Notes under the pieces: generated by a model | Seen by the model: only the letters and a program-made list of their open reading frames with translations | Database searches by the model: none | Told to the model about the DNA's origin: nothing | Shown here: positions 35,691 to 49,000 of the stretch, in pieces | Layout: each line of letters starts with the position of its first letter | Numbering within the stretch: position 1 is the stretch's first letter | Program-made: the position numbers and the translations under genes | Source: Acanthaster planci | Lineage: Eukaryota; Echinodermata; Asteroidea; Valvatida; Acanthasteridae | Reading direction: 5' to 3' | Assembly (NCBI RefSeq): GCF_001949145.1 | Contig: NW_019091477.1 | Location: 446,192 to 510,191, forward strand | Length of the DNA: 64,000 bases

Positions 35691-38600
35691 ATGTCATCTA
35701 GTAACAAGGTGACAGGTGAAAGGTCACCAGGTTCCTCCCCGGCATCCCCGACCACCTGTCACCTGCATCAACCACAGGAAGACCAGCTTACCAATGTGAA
35801 ATCCCCACCCCCCGCTGTGCCCAGTGAGCCCCTGAGGGGTGGGGCTGGCGCAGATGCAGATGGTGGTCCGTCCACCTCCACGTCAATGTCGGACAGACTC
35901 TTGCAGCGCCTGGAGCTCCTGGCCGAGAATGTGCCCCCGGCCCGTGACGCGCCCCTATCCCCGGCCCGGGCCAGCCTGAGCGTAGAAAAATCCCTGCATA
36001 TGTACTACTCCATGAAGCGGACCGAGACCTTCAGCACCTTGTACGACTTCGACTGCAGCTCCTCCACCACCTCCAGCTCCTCGGAAAAGCTTCTCCAACG
36101 CCTCGAGGAACTCTCGGAGAACATCCCCCCGGGATTCTTAGCCTCACCGGACCGCTCTCCGCTGATTGGCAAGTCCCTGCCTTTACTGAAGAGGACCGAC
36201 GACTCCTGCGCGACCTACGACTTTGACGGTAGCTCGTCTGCATCCTCAACTACCTCGGAGAACGTCTCCAAACGTCTTGAGCAGCTCAGCGAGTACGTGA
36301 GGCCAAGACTCTCCCCGGGACGCTCGGTTTGTCCCGGAATGGCAGCTGGTGGTTCCAGGGTGCGAAAGCGTAGCGCGCCTACACCCCTGAAACCGTTGAA
36401 TCGGCTGGCCCCACCGAAATTAAAGCGCCGTGGTGTGGGTGGCTCTCGGTGGGAGACCTCCTCTGGAGACAAGATTAATCAGGTGTCGACCTCTTCTGGA
36501 GTGGTTTACGTCTATAGTGAGCCACTTATCAAATTGTGCGATACATTGCTGAAAGTTCCAAAGAGAGTGAGTCATTGATCTAACAGATTAGTTCAAAAAA
36601 ATCCAGTTGTCTTGATGAACCATAGAACCACAACCATGATTTTAAACACACAAATCTCCAACAGTTACATGCAACTTCTTGTTATAAATTAAAGAAATGA
36701 AATTGGAAAAAAAAAATGAAAAGCTAAGCATGAAGGACTTACTGGTGGCAAATTTTTCCCGCAACCTGGCATCAGCCCATTTCCATCATCATCTTAGCCC
36801 AAACAGGATCGACATAAAATAGCTAATACAAAAGTGTAAGAATTTGTTATTCCCTGTGCTTTGTTACAAGTTCCTTTTGCCGTGAACCTCTCAAAAGCCC
36901 CCAAGATATAAAACCTTATATTTGAACTTGAACTCTGTGGGGTCGGCTGATCATTTCGAATGCAGAAAGCCACAATGGCAAAAGATGGTTCCCAACAATA
37001 CAGTAGAAAATCGATAATCATCTCGCATACCCTTCTGTCTTTTTGAAATTGAAAAAAATTGTCTCTTTCCCAAAATAGGCAGGAATGGTCCACAGTCTAC
37101 TGGAAGCGTACGGCCTCCTGCAGAACATGACGGTCCTGCCTCCCCATCTCACCACCAAGGAAGACCTGACCGTGTTCCACTCCCAGGACTTTGTGGACTG
37201 CCTAGAGCGGCTGAACCAGGAGGACGACAGTGAGAAAAACGAGGAACTCAAGCTGCAGTTCGGGCTGGGTGAGACCCGAAAAATAGTAGAGTGGAAATTA
37301 AAAGGGGGGGGGGAGCGTGGCCCGGCGGTTAAGGTTTGCGACTTGTGATCAGAGGGCTGGGGTTTGAATCCAGCGGCTGACGGCATGGTGTGTCTTCAGC
37401 CAAGCCAATGTACCCACTTTGCTTGGCCCTCTGCACCCAGGATTATAAATAGGTACCGGCATTAGCTGGGGAGCAGCCTGTGATGGACCGGCATCCCATC
37501 CAGGGAAGGAAATAGAAATATTCTCAGTCAATTTGTGCCAAGAAGATCTGGAGGTAAACGCCGGCCGATGAGCCATGTTGGCGTGGGACAGACTTTACTG
37601 TGTCTTAAATGCTTACACTGCAGTGCGTGTAGGTCTGGCGCTGGTTTTAGAATTGGTACAGTAAGGCTAGAGGCTGGTTAGGTTGGCTCTCTTAAACTCT
37701 TTCTGTGCTGCTTTCGTCCAGGGTACGACTGTCCAACCATCCCTCATGTCTTTGACTTCGTCTGCTTGGCGGCTGGTGCCACATTGAGGGCAGCGCAGGC
37801 ATTGGTGCACGGGGAAAGCAGAGTCGCTATCAATTGGTGCGGAGGCTGGCATCATGCCAAGAGGTAACAAATGCCCGGTTGTAGGATTTTTTCATTTGTC
37901 ATAATTCTACAAATGTGAGTTTAGCATTTCGGGGAAAGAACATGGGCACTAAATGTTTATTGTATGAAGTGGCAGAACAGAGAAAAGTTGTCACAACAAG
38001 ACAAGTTATCATTCAGTGTTCCTTTTGAATTGGTGAAAGCCGTTTCATTCAAAGATGAATTATATCTACTCGTGTCCCGCACCCCAGGAGTGGGTGATGA
38101 GTCGGCAAAATACCAAATTAATAAACTCAGTTAAATTCAGTGACTTGTGAATGTGATATGTCTTTCTGACGTTTCAGAGATGAAGCCTCCGGTTTCTGCT
38201 ACGTCAATGATGTCGTTCTCGGCATCCTGAAACTCAGGGAGAAGTTTGACCGTGTTCTGTATTTGGACCTGGATTTACACCACGGGGATGGTAAGTAACG
38301 CTGCGTAGTTCAGTTCAGATCCGGAGAGCTACAGCAAGCTCACTGAATCGCCCGAATACCAAAGACTGTCCAATCCGAGTGCTTTACATTTGAGCCAGTA
38401 CCAGTGCCAAGGGATGCTGGTTGTTGCATGAATCCCAGAACTGACTTCTTGACATTGGATGCTGACTTTGCATTTCATTGACTCACAGGGGTCGAGGATG
38501 CCTTTTGCTACACTCCTAAGGTCCTGACCTGCTCCTTCCACAAGTACTGCCCGGGTTTCTTTCCAGGTGAGGCTCTTGTCACCGGCTCAAACTGAACAGC

Positions 38601-40789
38601 TGAAGATGAACTTTAAGTCTGGGAAAGGGCAAACCTCCAACTGTTGCCATAAAGTCGTGCATGAGCTGATGTTATGTGTGAATATTTTTATTGCGCCTGT
38701 ACACTTTTCCATGGAAAAAATCTCCCTGCAGGTTGTAGAAATTTGCGAGTCGTAACCATCTAGGCGAATGGCGAAGTGTTGATGACAGGTCGTGGAGATG
38801 AAGAAATAGCCGAGTGTGAAGCAAAGAGGAAAAACAGAAACGCAATGAGACCAATTTTGCATTAGATCTTCTCATCTCGAGGGCTTTGAATCCCACCAGT
38901 GAAGAGTCTTGTACTGATGGGCACGGCACTGAGTGAAACAGGTGCCATGGGCAGTTGAGGTGAATTCAGGAATAAATCCAGTCTGGCTGATAGAGGACGC
39001 TCCATGAAGTACTTCCAGACTTTTGTAAGATCACTGGATAGGGGTTCCTATTGTTCGAGTTGTCTGTTTTGTTACCAGGCACCGGGTCGTTGGACGATGT
39101 TGGCATCGGCAAAGGCAAGTTCTACTCAGTGAATGTCCCACTCAAGGATGGAATCCAAGACAACCAGTACTTCAGCATCTTCTGCAGGTAGGAGTCTTGG
39201 ACCTCCAGGTGTAGGTCTTGGTCTCTGTCCTAGACCTTTAGGTCTCAGATGAGGTCTCAGACCTCAAGATGTCAGCCTCAGTCTTGGTCTCTACCTTGGT
39301 CCTCTCAGAAATGGTTTTGGATTCATTACTGGTGTAGGTCTTGGTCTCTGCCCAGGATCTTCAGGTCTCACATGAGGTCTCAGACCTCAAGATGTCAGCC
39401 TCAGTCTTGGTCTCTACCTTGGTCCTCTCAAAAATGGTTTGGACTTCATTATTGGTGGAGGCCTTGGTCTCTGCCCAGGACCTTCAGGTCTCACATGAGG
39501 TCTCGGACCTCTAGATGTCCACCTTGGTCTGGGTCTGTGCCTTGGACCACTCGGACTTGGTTTCAGTCTCCGACCACAAGGTCTGAGTTTTGATCTTGGA
39601 CGTAAAGGTCTAGTGTTGGTCCTTTCAGGTCTCAATGTCAGCCTTAGACCTCTAGGTCTTGGTCCTCAGGGTGTGGGTCTTGAACCTTCAGGTCTTGGTG
39701 CTTCCCCTGTCTTCCCTCTCCTCGGGCCTCCAGGTTCAAGTTGGCAGCTAATCTTCAGTTCTTGAATCAAATGCTGGTGGGCATGAGGGTAATATTTTTT
39801 CAAACAGCAGTGCCCTATAACAGAAAATCATTTGTCTGATCATTTCTTCCTTAATCTTCTCTCACCAGGGTGGTGGATCAGATCAAGCAGTGCTACCGCC
39901 CCAGCGCCGTGGTGGTCCAGTGTGGGGCCGACACACTTGCTGACGACCCCATGCAGTCCTTCAACCTGACACCTGCCGGGCTGGCCCGCTGCCTGCACCA
40001 CGTCACCACAGCCTGGCAGCTGCCTGCACTGCTGCTGGGCGGCGGCGGGTACAGGCTGGCCAACACGGCCAGGTGCTGGGCCAATCTGACGTCAACAGTG
40101 CTGGGGTGTCGCCTGCCTGCGGAGATACCCGAACATGAGGTGAGCGGAGGGACAGGGAAATAAGTTTCATTTACTGAGAAAAAAGTGATAAGAATTCAGC
40201 TATTCTGTACATGGAGTCCAAACAGGATGCAGGGAGAATGCATTGTGTGGCATTGGTTGGTGCACCAGACTAATTTTCATTTGAATGTGCACAAACCAGG
40301 GAGGTACTTGCCAGGGTGCCAGGTACATGGCTGAAGCATCTGTTCTCTGTGACTGTCAAGTGTCCACTTGTGCAGAGTAAAACTAGAACTCGTACAGTCC
40401 ACTTAAGAAATTGGGATTGCCGAAGACATGTCGTTACATTAGCAAGGGTTTCCCTTTGATCTGTCTCACAGCATTTTCTGGAGTACGGACCAGACTATCA
40501 GCTGGATATATCCCCAACGCACAGGCCCAACCTCAACTCCGACGAGTACATTGAAAAGATCATAGCCTCCATAACAGGTGAGACATTCGTTTAAGCACCT
40601 CAATAAAAAGCAAAAGCTCTCATTTCAGGTCTTTGTTCTAAAGAGACCTCACTCCTGTTTATCTGAGAAAACACGGATATTTCTTTCCAATACACTGCAG
40701 TGAATTTAAATGAAAGTCGCCAGCACAAATGCCGGTTAATGCCAACTGTTTCCCCCACAGATAATCTGGAGAAGATTTCTGATGGGTAA
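35691..40789 (+). CDS. HDAC8: histone deacetylase 8 with long N-terminal extension
   Basis: Class I zinc lysine deacetylase; the family acts on substrates such as cohesin SMC3. Nine coding exons: 35691-36566, 37079-37268, 37722-37863, 38178-38290, 38489-38566, 39079-39187, 39869-40139, 40472-40577, 40761-40789. Phases close, giving 637 residues. Catalytic core from about 271 (VVYVYSEPL): H399/H400 (GGWHHAKR), metal ligands D435, H437 and D529, and Y564 (GGGGY), all intact. The human core is about 377 residues, so roughly 270 extra residues precede it. They lie in the same exon, and an in-frame TGA at 35670 fixes the start. The extension has three diverged repeats (67-130, 131-189, 190-213) with the motif [14 protein letters not shown] and YDFD, then a basic stretch (223-248) that could be a nuclear signal. 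The PKA-site Ser of human HDAC8 (RASM) is Gly here (RAGM). Confidence 0.95.
37313..37610 (+). mobile_element. tRNA-derived SINE in HDAC8 intron 2
   Basis: An A-box-like TGGCCCGGCGG (37318-37328) and a perfect B box GGTTTGAATCC (37361-37371) are spaced as in a tRNA promoter. About 240 bases of unrelated body follow, including GATGGACCGGCATCCCATCC. It lacks a tRNA fold and is an inserted pol III retroposon in the sense orientation. Confidence 0.7.
39240..39608 (+). repeat. 123-bp minisatellite in HDAC8 intron 6
   Basis: Three copies with a period of 123 bases start at 39240, 39363 and 39486, each beginning AGGTCTCA. Inside each unit a shorter degenerate motif (GGTCTTGGTCTCTG, GACCTCAAGG) recurs, and degenerate copies run on to about 39740. 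Because 123 is divisible by three the array stays open as a 114-codon frame, which is not taken as a gene. Confidence 0.85.
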
Positions 40790-43020
40790 CACGGAACTCG
40801 CCTCCGGAGGGGAGAACCAACTCTTTGATAGCCCTCAATTCTTTCCAAGTCCTATTGCATTACATCGGTTGGTATGAAAATGTTGGCACCAAGAGACCTT
40901 TTTAAGGTCATTTATTTCAAGCTTTTTTATGAATTTCGCATTTTATGTGATTTGAGGCTTCTGAATAGGGGGCAGGGTAGAGAAATTGACAAAGCCATCC
41001 CTATAACTTTGATGAACGGAATCTTGTACGCATTCAGCCCTCCCTCTAGCATGCCTGGTGTCGAGTGTCCTTGCAGCACAGGTACACGACAAGGCCCAGC
41101 TCGATACAACTAGCCAACAGCTGTTTCATTATATATTCATAGCAGATATACCCATGGCCTTATCAAGTTTGTTCGGTTGCTTCCAAAGTTGCTAGGGAAA
41201 AAAAAAACCCACAGCCGTCGGCATCCCAGACCAAAAGATGCCGAGTATGCATGTGTCACATGTTCAACAATAGAGGGGGAATCGAGTAAATGAGTAGCAG
41301 TGAGCGAGACAAGTGCACTCAGTGTTCATTTTCTGAGTTTCCAATGTTGACAGTATGTACAAGGAATATATAGGGCAGACTATACAGTGCACGAGGCAGT
41401 GTTGTTATTGAAACCATGCACAAGGCCATGCACAAGACCATGCACAAGGCCATGCAAAAGGCCATGCACAAGACCATGCATTGAGATCAGTAACAGAGTG
41501 AATGACAAAGGAATGCTTTTGTTGCATTTTACTTGAATAGCTTGAGACTTGAATTCATACTGGGGGTCTTGTGATAGTCTTGTGTTGGTCTAGTGGTAGT
41601 CTTGTGTCTGGTTTTGTGTTGGTCTTGTGATGGTCTTGGTGATGGTCTGAAGAGGTCTGAGCTACAACACTGGTACAATGTATGAGGTATTCATACAAGC
41701 GTAGACCCCAGACAGCAATATCCTTAGAAGTCTGAAGATCACACATTTCATGTACAATGACCAATATTGGTCCTAGTTTCAATATATTTGGAGGCAATTT
41801 AACCATCTACGGCACATTTCTAAAAATACAGTATTCACAGGCATGCTATCCACTTACTGTTCTTAAACCAAATTATAATTTAAACCTATTCAGGTTTTTA
41901 GAATAATGTAGTTTTATTTTAAGCTTTGTAATTGCATAAATCTACGTTAACCCTTGTAATTTTGAGTAATTTGTTCCAAGTTTAATTAATTCTGTGTTTG
42001 CAGAAGCCAAGTGTCTAGCTTGAATACTTTGAAAACTTGGTATCAGCTTTCGGTTGGATCTTGTCATTGGTGGATGTGGCTGTTTCTTGGGGGACGGGGG
42101 TCCAATGGTAGTTGAAGCCGTCAAATAGTCAGGTTGTACTGGTATGACCAACTTCAATCCAACCATATACATACCTGCTACTGGGGACAAGACCAAGATG
42201 GCAGATTCCATGCATGAATTCCATGAAACTCATCAGATGACCAGAAATTTAGTTCAAAAATACCTTTTCGCATCATGCACGGGCATTTCAAATCCATTTA
42301 TGCAATTTATCTTTCCGGCACTTTTTAAGAATATTAAAAGTCATCGCAATGTCAAACACATCCAGCAAAGAAAAAGACGAGATGAAAAGTAACGCAAGTT
42401 TTTTACAAGACATTTTATTCCAAATACTTTCGGATACTTTGTTCACGTTCTGTTGTAACTTTGAAATAAAAACGCACAAGATAACACTGTTCCCAAAATA
42501 CGACAGCTCGATAGTATGCTTTTATTACAAGTATTTAGTGACGATCAGAGAGCAGCATCACAAGTCACTTCTTCCTGTGTTTTTCGACTAGATTACGACT
42601 ACCAACATCGTGTCAAACAAAATGGAAAACGTGAAATGCGAAATTTGTTTTTGCTCCTGTGAACAGTGCCTGCCTGGATTTAAGGCTTGAAAGCCATGGT
42701 GAAAAACCCTGTGGTATTTCCTAAGCCAAGTATCGGCACAGAAGTTTCCCCCTACCCCCAGCAAAAAAAAAAAGACACATGATTAGAGTGAACACATTTC
42801 CCTACACAGATGGTGGGAAAAAAGGGAAAACAAAGTCTAAACATTACACAGATGACCCCAATCGAGATCAAGAACGGTTAAAAAAGACCCAAAAAACGAC
42901 AGTGCCCACAGCATGCGCTCTCCACTTCAACCAGGTGGTGCTGACAGGGTCGTCCACGCACCCAACCACCTGACCGGGGACGCCCCCCACCCGCGTGCCA
43001 GTGCGGGTTCTTGGGAGACG
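40790..43020. other. tail-to-tail intergenic region, HDAC8 and PAXBP1
   Basis: The two genes converge here. It holds a 12-base tandem array (CCATGCACAAGG variants, 41414-41480), then family D repeat sequence (AATGACAAAGGAATGCTTTTG at about 41500, followed by repeated GTCTTGTG to 41645). AATAAA near 42464 (plus) and TTTATT near 42523 (AATAAA on minus) are possible polyadenylation signals. No exon recognised. Confidence 0.55.
41414..41480 (+). repeat. 12-bp tandem repeat
   Basis: Between five and six copies of CCATGCACAAGG/A, with one copy carrying CAAAAGG. Simple intergenic microsatellite-like array adjoining the family D repeat. Confidence 0.85.
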
Positions 43021-46000
43021 TCACTGCTTCTCCAGTATCTCCTTCATGTCTCGCAGGCTCAGCCCCTGGGAGATGTTCAGGGCATGGTCCATGGCGTGGA
43101 TGGTGACCAGCAGCTTGGTGACCGCCTTCAAGCCAGACCTTCAGATGAAACAGGGAAAGGGGAAGCCAGATGTGGAATGATTTTGAAAAAAAAAATAAAA
43201 CCTTGTCGACAAGACTGCCTGCTCAGAAGGAACAAAACAGTGACCAACAAACCAGGCTGAAGAATTCGACGCCATTATTTGGAAAATGATTACCGCTATA
43301 TATGGACATTGCAAATTTGGCAACTTTCACAGTCTGTATTACAGCCAAATCTCTCTGCAGACAAGAGTTTTTTAACAGGCGATGGCTTTGAAGTATGAAA
43401 TTCGTCAGTGGCGGGAGAAGAAATGTGACACATGAAAATGACCTATGTCATCCTGGGTTTGGAACGGTGGGTCAAATACATGGACAAGCACCAGCATTCG
43501 TTGACTGTGGCCCCCTCTCTGCCATGATGGAATTGGGCCACCGAGTCGACCAAGGCCATCTTGACGGGAGGTTAAGGTGTACACACTTAATAAGCAGGAG
43601 GTTCGAATCCAAAACCAAAATGCAATCACGTATGCTGAAAGAGGTACCCATATACTTCCGGTTTGGGGAAAACACCCAGTGACAAAGTGCCTTAGCTATG
43701 GCAACCGTTCGCGCTGCAACCGGCCAACCTAGAAATCTGCACATTCATTTACGAGATCTAATCTACCTGGCGATTCTCCTTTCGATGTCGTTCCCCACTG
43801 TACCCTGCCTCTTCAGCGACTCCGCGGCGTGTTCCAGGTACCGGCAGAACGGCTCCAGCTGTCTCAGCGTCTCGTCACCCTGTAAGTCCTTGAACCACTG
43901 GGGTGGAAAGGTGGCCACAATCTAGCAGAGGGGGGAAGAAGCCACCGAGGTGGGAGTGGAATTTGCTCAGCTGAGAAATACTTGAGCTGGAAAATACTGG
44001 TTCCCAGCCTAAATGCCATTAGATGCATATTGCCAGTAGCTGGCGTTCTGCTTGGTCTTGCTTTTAAAAAGCATGAATCTATAAAGTACAATTTGTGCCT
44101 TGGCCGATATTAGGTCCAAGGAGCCACTTCACAGACTTGTCTGGCAGTCAAACAAAAATTCAAAGTCATAATATGAAAAAAGCCCAAACTGGTGACAATA
44201 AACTGTGACATTTTACCTGCAATCTCTTTCTTCTACTGGAAAAAATTTCTGAACACCGAGAACTTTAATGCACAGCAACTTCAAGAAATTGATCCCAATG
44301 TGCAACTGCTCTGAGAACTCTTTGCTCTAAGTTCTTTTTCATTTTTTTCATCGATTCTGTAGTGTGTCTTCACCTAGCACCGTTTTTTTAATGAAAGTGC
44401 CCCTTCTGAGGGGTGTGGCACAGCTCAAATGGCTCTGCGGTCCAAAAAAGGCCGATCTCTTACTCGTTCACACTTGAGGATGCTGTCATCGTTCACGTCA
44501 GAGTTCTGCAACGACAACAGCATGTAGCGATTCAGCAGTCCATCGACGGCCAACTCCAGCAGGTGATCCTCAGATATCAGACCGTGCCACAGCAACAAGT
44601 TGCCAAGCAACTACAGAACAAAAGCAGAACATCATGAAACTAAAAACACAAGCCAACAGTCAAGCCAGTCTCTAACTGCAACTGCATTTTAGAAATAAAA
44701 TTGCACGATCTGGGACATCATTACAAGCAGAGAGATAGAAATCACTGAAGCCAACTTTCTCCAGAAGGGACTTGGCATTTAAAAAAAAACTACAATGCCC
44801 TTATAAATGCTTTTTCAACGAGTGATAGAATGGCTATCTTCATACAGTGACAGCATAAACAAGACAGAATTCAAAAGCCAATGAGACATTAACCAGCAAA
44901 AGTTGCATCTCTTCATATAAATTACAAGTGATCATACCTTGACACACGACCAGAACTGTCTCTGCATAAAGCTGTTGGCAGCAGCCGACTTCTCAAGCAT
45001 GCTAAAGGAAGTCAGGAAACAGCATTTTTACTGCTAACTGGCCGAGGCGGCATATGTCGAGAACACAGCAAATCCAAATATGAAACTTTGTGTTTCCGTT
45101 CATCTTCCCTGATAACAGATTTAAACTTTAACCCTAGCCCCCCTAGAAAGCATACTGAACCTCACNNNNNNNNNNNNNNNNNNNNNNNNNNNNNNNNNNN
45201 NNNNNNNNNNNNNNNNNNNNNNNNNNNNNNNNNNNNNNNNNNNNNNNNNNNNNNNNNNNNNNNNNNNNNNNNNNNNNNNNNNNNNNNNNNNNNNNNNNNN
45301 NNNNNNNNNNNNNNNNNNNNNNNNNNNNNNNNNNNNNNNNNNNNNNNNNNNNNNNNNNNNNNNNNNNNNNNNNNNNNNNNNNNNNNNNNNNNNNNNNNNN
45401 NNNNNNNNNNNNNNNNNNNNNNNNNNNNNNNNNNNNNNNNNNNNNNNNNNNNNNNNNNNNNNNNNNNNNNNNNNNNNNNNNNNNNNNNNNNNNNNNNNNN
45501 NNNNNNNNNNNNNNNNNNNNNNNNNNNNNNNNNNNNNNNNNNNNNNNNNNNNNNNNNNNNNNNNNNNNNNNNNNNNNNNNNNNNNNNNNNNNNNNNNNNN
45601 NNNNNNNNNNNNNNNNNNNNNNNNNNNNNNNNNNNNNNNNNNNNNNNNNNNNNNNNNNNNNNNNNNNNNNNNNNNNNNNNNNNNNNNNNNNNNNNNNNNN
45701 NNNNNNNNNNNNNNNNNNNNNNNNNNNNNNNNNNNNNNNNNNNNNNNNGAACAAAATGATGCATCTCTCGTCTTTTACTTACTCCTTTGGGAACAGAGGC
45801 ATATAGACGTCCTCGTCCAACGTTCGCCGCATTCTCTCCACCAGCGCTTTCAGCAAGTCCTTGTGCAAAGGAAAATCAAAATGACGATCAATTCCACGTC
45901 GCAAGACTGAAGACTCGTTCTGGCCAACCTTTCTGCTCGAAGACAAGCACACTTTGAGAAAACATGGACTGTGAAAATGTGTTGGTTATCACATCAGAAA

Positions 46001-49000
46001 TGCCTGAATATCTATTAGATGGGAAAAACGTGGGATATGGGGCGGGGGTTCTAAGGCTATGTCCAAACAAACCGCCTGTGACTGGGCATAACACATGAGC
46101 CTATGAAAGCCACCGGCTGAGTCATTTCCCACAGATGTGTGCATTATTACTAGCCGCAGTCGGTGGTTTTCGACACAGCCTCTCTTTTACGGCTCCTTGT
46201 GGTCAAGCACCCTACCCTGGTGTTCTTGCTGTCGCTGTTGACGGTCGGGTAGTCCTCCACCAGTTTGTGGATCAGACTGACCAGTCTGTTTGTCTGGGTG
46301 GAGGAGACTGGGTCCCAGACTTCCTTGACCATATCTAATGAGAGGAAGAATATTACATTAAAACAGGTCGTGTTAAGAGAATCAACTGATCCTGTGAGAA
46401 ACGAAAAGTTGTTAAAATGGCTAACAAAATGTTTTCAACTGATGACACAAAAACAGTGTTTCTGTAGGAAAAAAAAACAATTTAACATTCCATTCAATAT
46501 ACCCAAATTTAAATCTTAACACACTTTCGTAACTTTGATTAATAACAAAAGATTTCTTGCTTGATTGGTGAAAAAGATCAGCTGATCCTCAGGATTTTAA
46601 ACAAACTGGCTACGGGGGGGCACAAAGTGAGAAGAAAATTGGTATAAATGGAACAAAAGAGTTTGACCGGAACATCTGCATCAGACAGACAGAAAAATGG
46701 CAGTTACGAGCCATCGTACATACCTGTCAGTTTGGGTAACACTACCTTTTGAACCAGACTTGGGATGAGGGAGGCGTCCAGGTCCTCAGAGTCAATGTCC
46801 TCGGACTGTTGGAAGCCAAAGAAGAGCATGGACTCGTACCAGGGCATCTCCTCCAAGTCATGGCAGTCGGACTACACAGAGGACACGACAGAAAAGGACA
46901 GCGAAGCTTATAATGTAGCGGCATAGGGTACCACAGCAGATGGGCAAACGCACTCTCTCAGTACAAAGCTTTGGGATTCCAGGAAGTCTATTTGTAAACA
47001 CAGCCAATAAGTCAGTGTACATAAGTACAAACAGGTTTTTGTCTAAGCCATTTTATAGCCACAGTCATTCTACAGGGCTCGGTGGATTTGTCCTACCTCT
47101 AGTGGGTTCCAGTCCAGCAGCTGCAGCCTGACCAACGGGCCGAGGAGCTTGGGCAGGCACAGGCTGATGTAGGCCTCGCGGTAGGACTCGCCGTGCTGGA
47201 ACTTCCAGCGCTGGAAGCGGCCCAGGATGAAGGAGATGGCGTGGTAGTCCTCCATCACGTCCTCGAAGACCTGCTGCGACTCGGCCATGATGCGGTCTGT
47301 GGACGGGGAAGAAACGCAAAGGATGAATGGTCAAGACAACGACTGTGCCGACCTCAAACCCAGGCAGAATGCAACCTTGACACCATTTTTGACAGTCAGT
47401 TATTGGGCAAAAGTTGTAAAGCCATGAATTTGAGCGTGAAACACATTTTTCTTCTTCTGCTGGCGAATCAAGAAGGTTGCCGACTCGTTTTCTGAACGAT
47501 CACTCGTGCACTTAACTCCAAGACGACTTCAGAAGGTCAGAGACTTTTTAAGGTGGCTTTCGGCATCCATTACCTCTTTCTTTGTTGAACTTGTCCGCAT
47601 CACTCTCCCGCTGTTCATCGTCACTAGACATGCCTTCCATGTGGCTCCCCGTCTCCTCGGCGCTCTGGCTTTCCCTGGCACGCCGTCTCCGAGCCCTGAT
47701 GAGATCAAAGGGAAATATTTACCCCATGGTTTACACTGGGAAATGTCTCTGCTAAGATTTGGAGGAACTCTGCAGAATTCTTGCGTGAAAGACAGGAACA
47801 TTTCTTCTTAGCGACACACAGGAGTGCCCATGCCATAAGAAAAGTCAACTGTTTGTGCACATTCTGATGAAAATAAGTATTGCATGTGCATCCCTCCATG
47901 TGACTTCACTTGCGAACACACACATTCAATACTCTGGTCAGTTTTAAAAGAAAACTTGCCATCTGAAAGCAATATCTTTTAACAGCGTTTTCCAAACATT
48001 TTCTGCGGAATCTCCAAGACGTACCTGTTTGTAGTGTTTACCCAAAAAATTCTGCTATCATTAGAGAAAATATTCATCCAAGATTTCTGATTCCAATTGT
48101 GATCTTTAGAGCCCAGAGATATAAAAATGGTTCAGTTCATCCTGCCTTCTCTTTTAATCTAACTCATGTATCCGCCCACCTCCTCGCTTCTCTCTCGGCC
48201 GCTCGCCGTTGCTTAGTGATGTCTTCACTCTTGGCCTTACTGCCGCTGTCAAAGTTGGCGGACAGCGCCGCCCGCTGCAGCATGCCAGTGAACTCCACAG
48301 ACTGGTCACGGATGTCCGTCTGCCGTCGCTGGGCCAGCGCGTCAGCTCGTGACTTCAGCAGGACGGTCATGGCCATCTCCAGGCCGTCTATGATGACCAC
48401 CTGAGCGGGGACGGGGTGGGCAAAACAAAACGAGGAAACAGTGACTGTTAACTCAGATCTTTCTGAGACAGCCGTATAGAACATTTCCCCATGTAGTACT
48501 GCCCCCACAAATTCCTTTTGAGTGGACGGTACACAGCTGACTCTGACATCAGAAAAGCAGCAAAAGAAAAAGTAAAACGCTGCTGTCTGATTCCGTTGGG
48601 GTGCATGAATTTCCTACCACTGCAGTAATGCTTACACACTCCTGCAGAAAAACCACCGGGCTCTTTCTCAAGGTAAATGTACAAGTGATTTAAAAGATGC
48701 AATAAAGCAAGGGTTGGGCACACTGGCAACAATGCGACACAGAATATCACAATTTATGTTCCAGTCACAAGGTCAAAAATGTTTTTTTTTTTGGGGGGGG
48801 GTTGAGGTTTGATGTACCTTCTCTCCAAAGCACTCCACCAAGTCTTTGACGTAGCCTTTCATCTCCTGGAAGAATCTGTACTGGCCGGTGACATCCCCCT
48901 GGGTGTCCTTCAAGCTGATGGAAGTATCGGCCGAGGATTCCAACCGCTCCTGGAGCTGGTCCAGCTCACGCTCGTGGGCGCGATGAACATCCTTGACTGA

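Noticed and set aside
37318-37371. tRNA gene
   Set aside because: A and B boxes are present but no acceptor or anticodon stem can be drawn; it is a SINE head.
39249-39593. 114-codon Trp/Ser-rich frame
   Set aside because: Product of the 123-bp minisatellite inside an HDAC8 intron.
41414-41480. CRISPR-like array
   Set aside because: 12-base units without spacers in an animal genome; simple tandem repeat.
45088-45764. Open frames through the N block
   Set aside because: Ns are not sequence; flanking PAXBP1 exons join in phase without anything from the gap.
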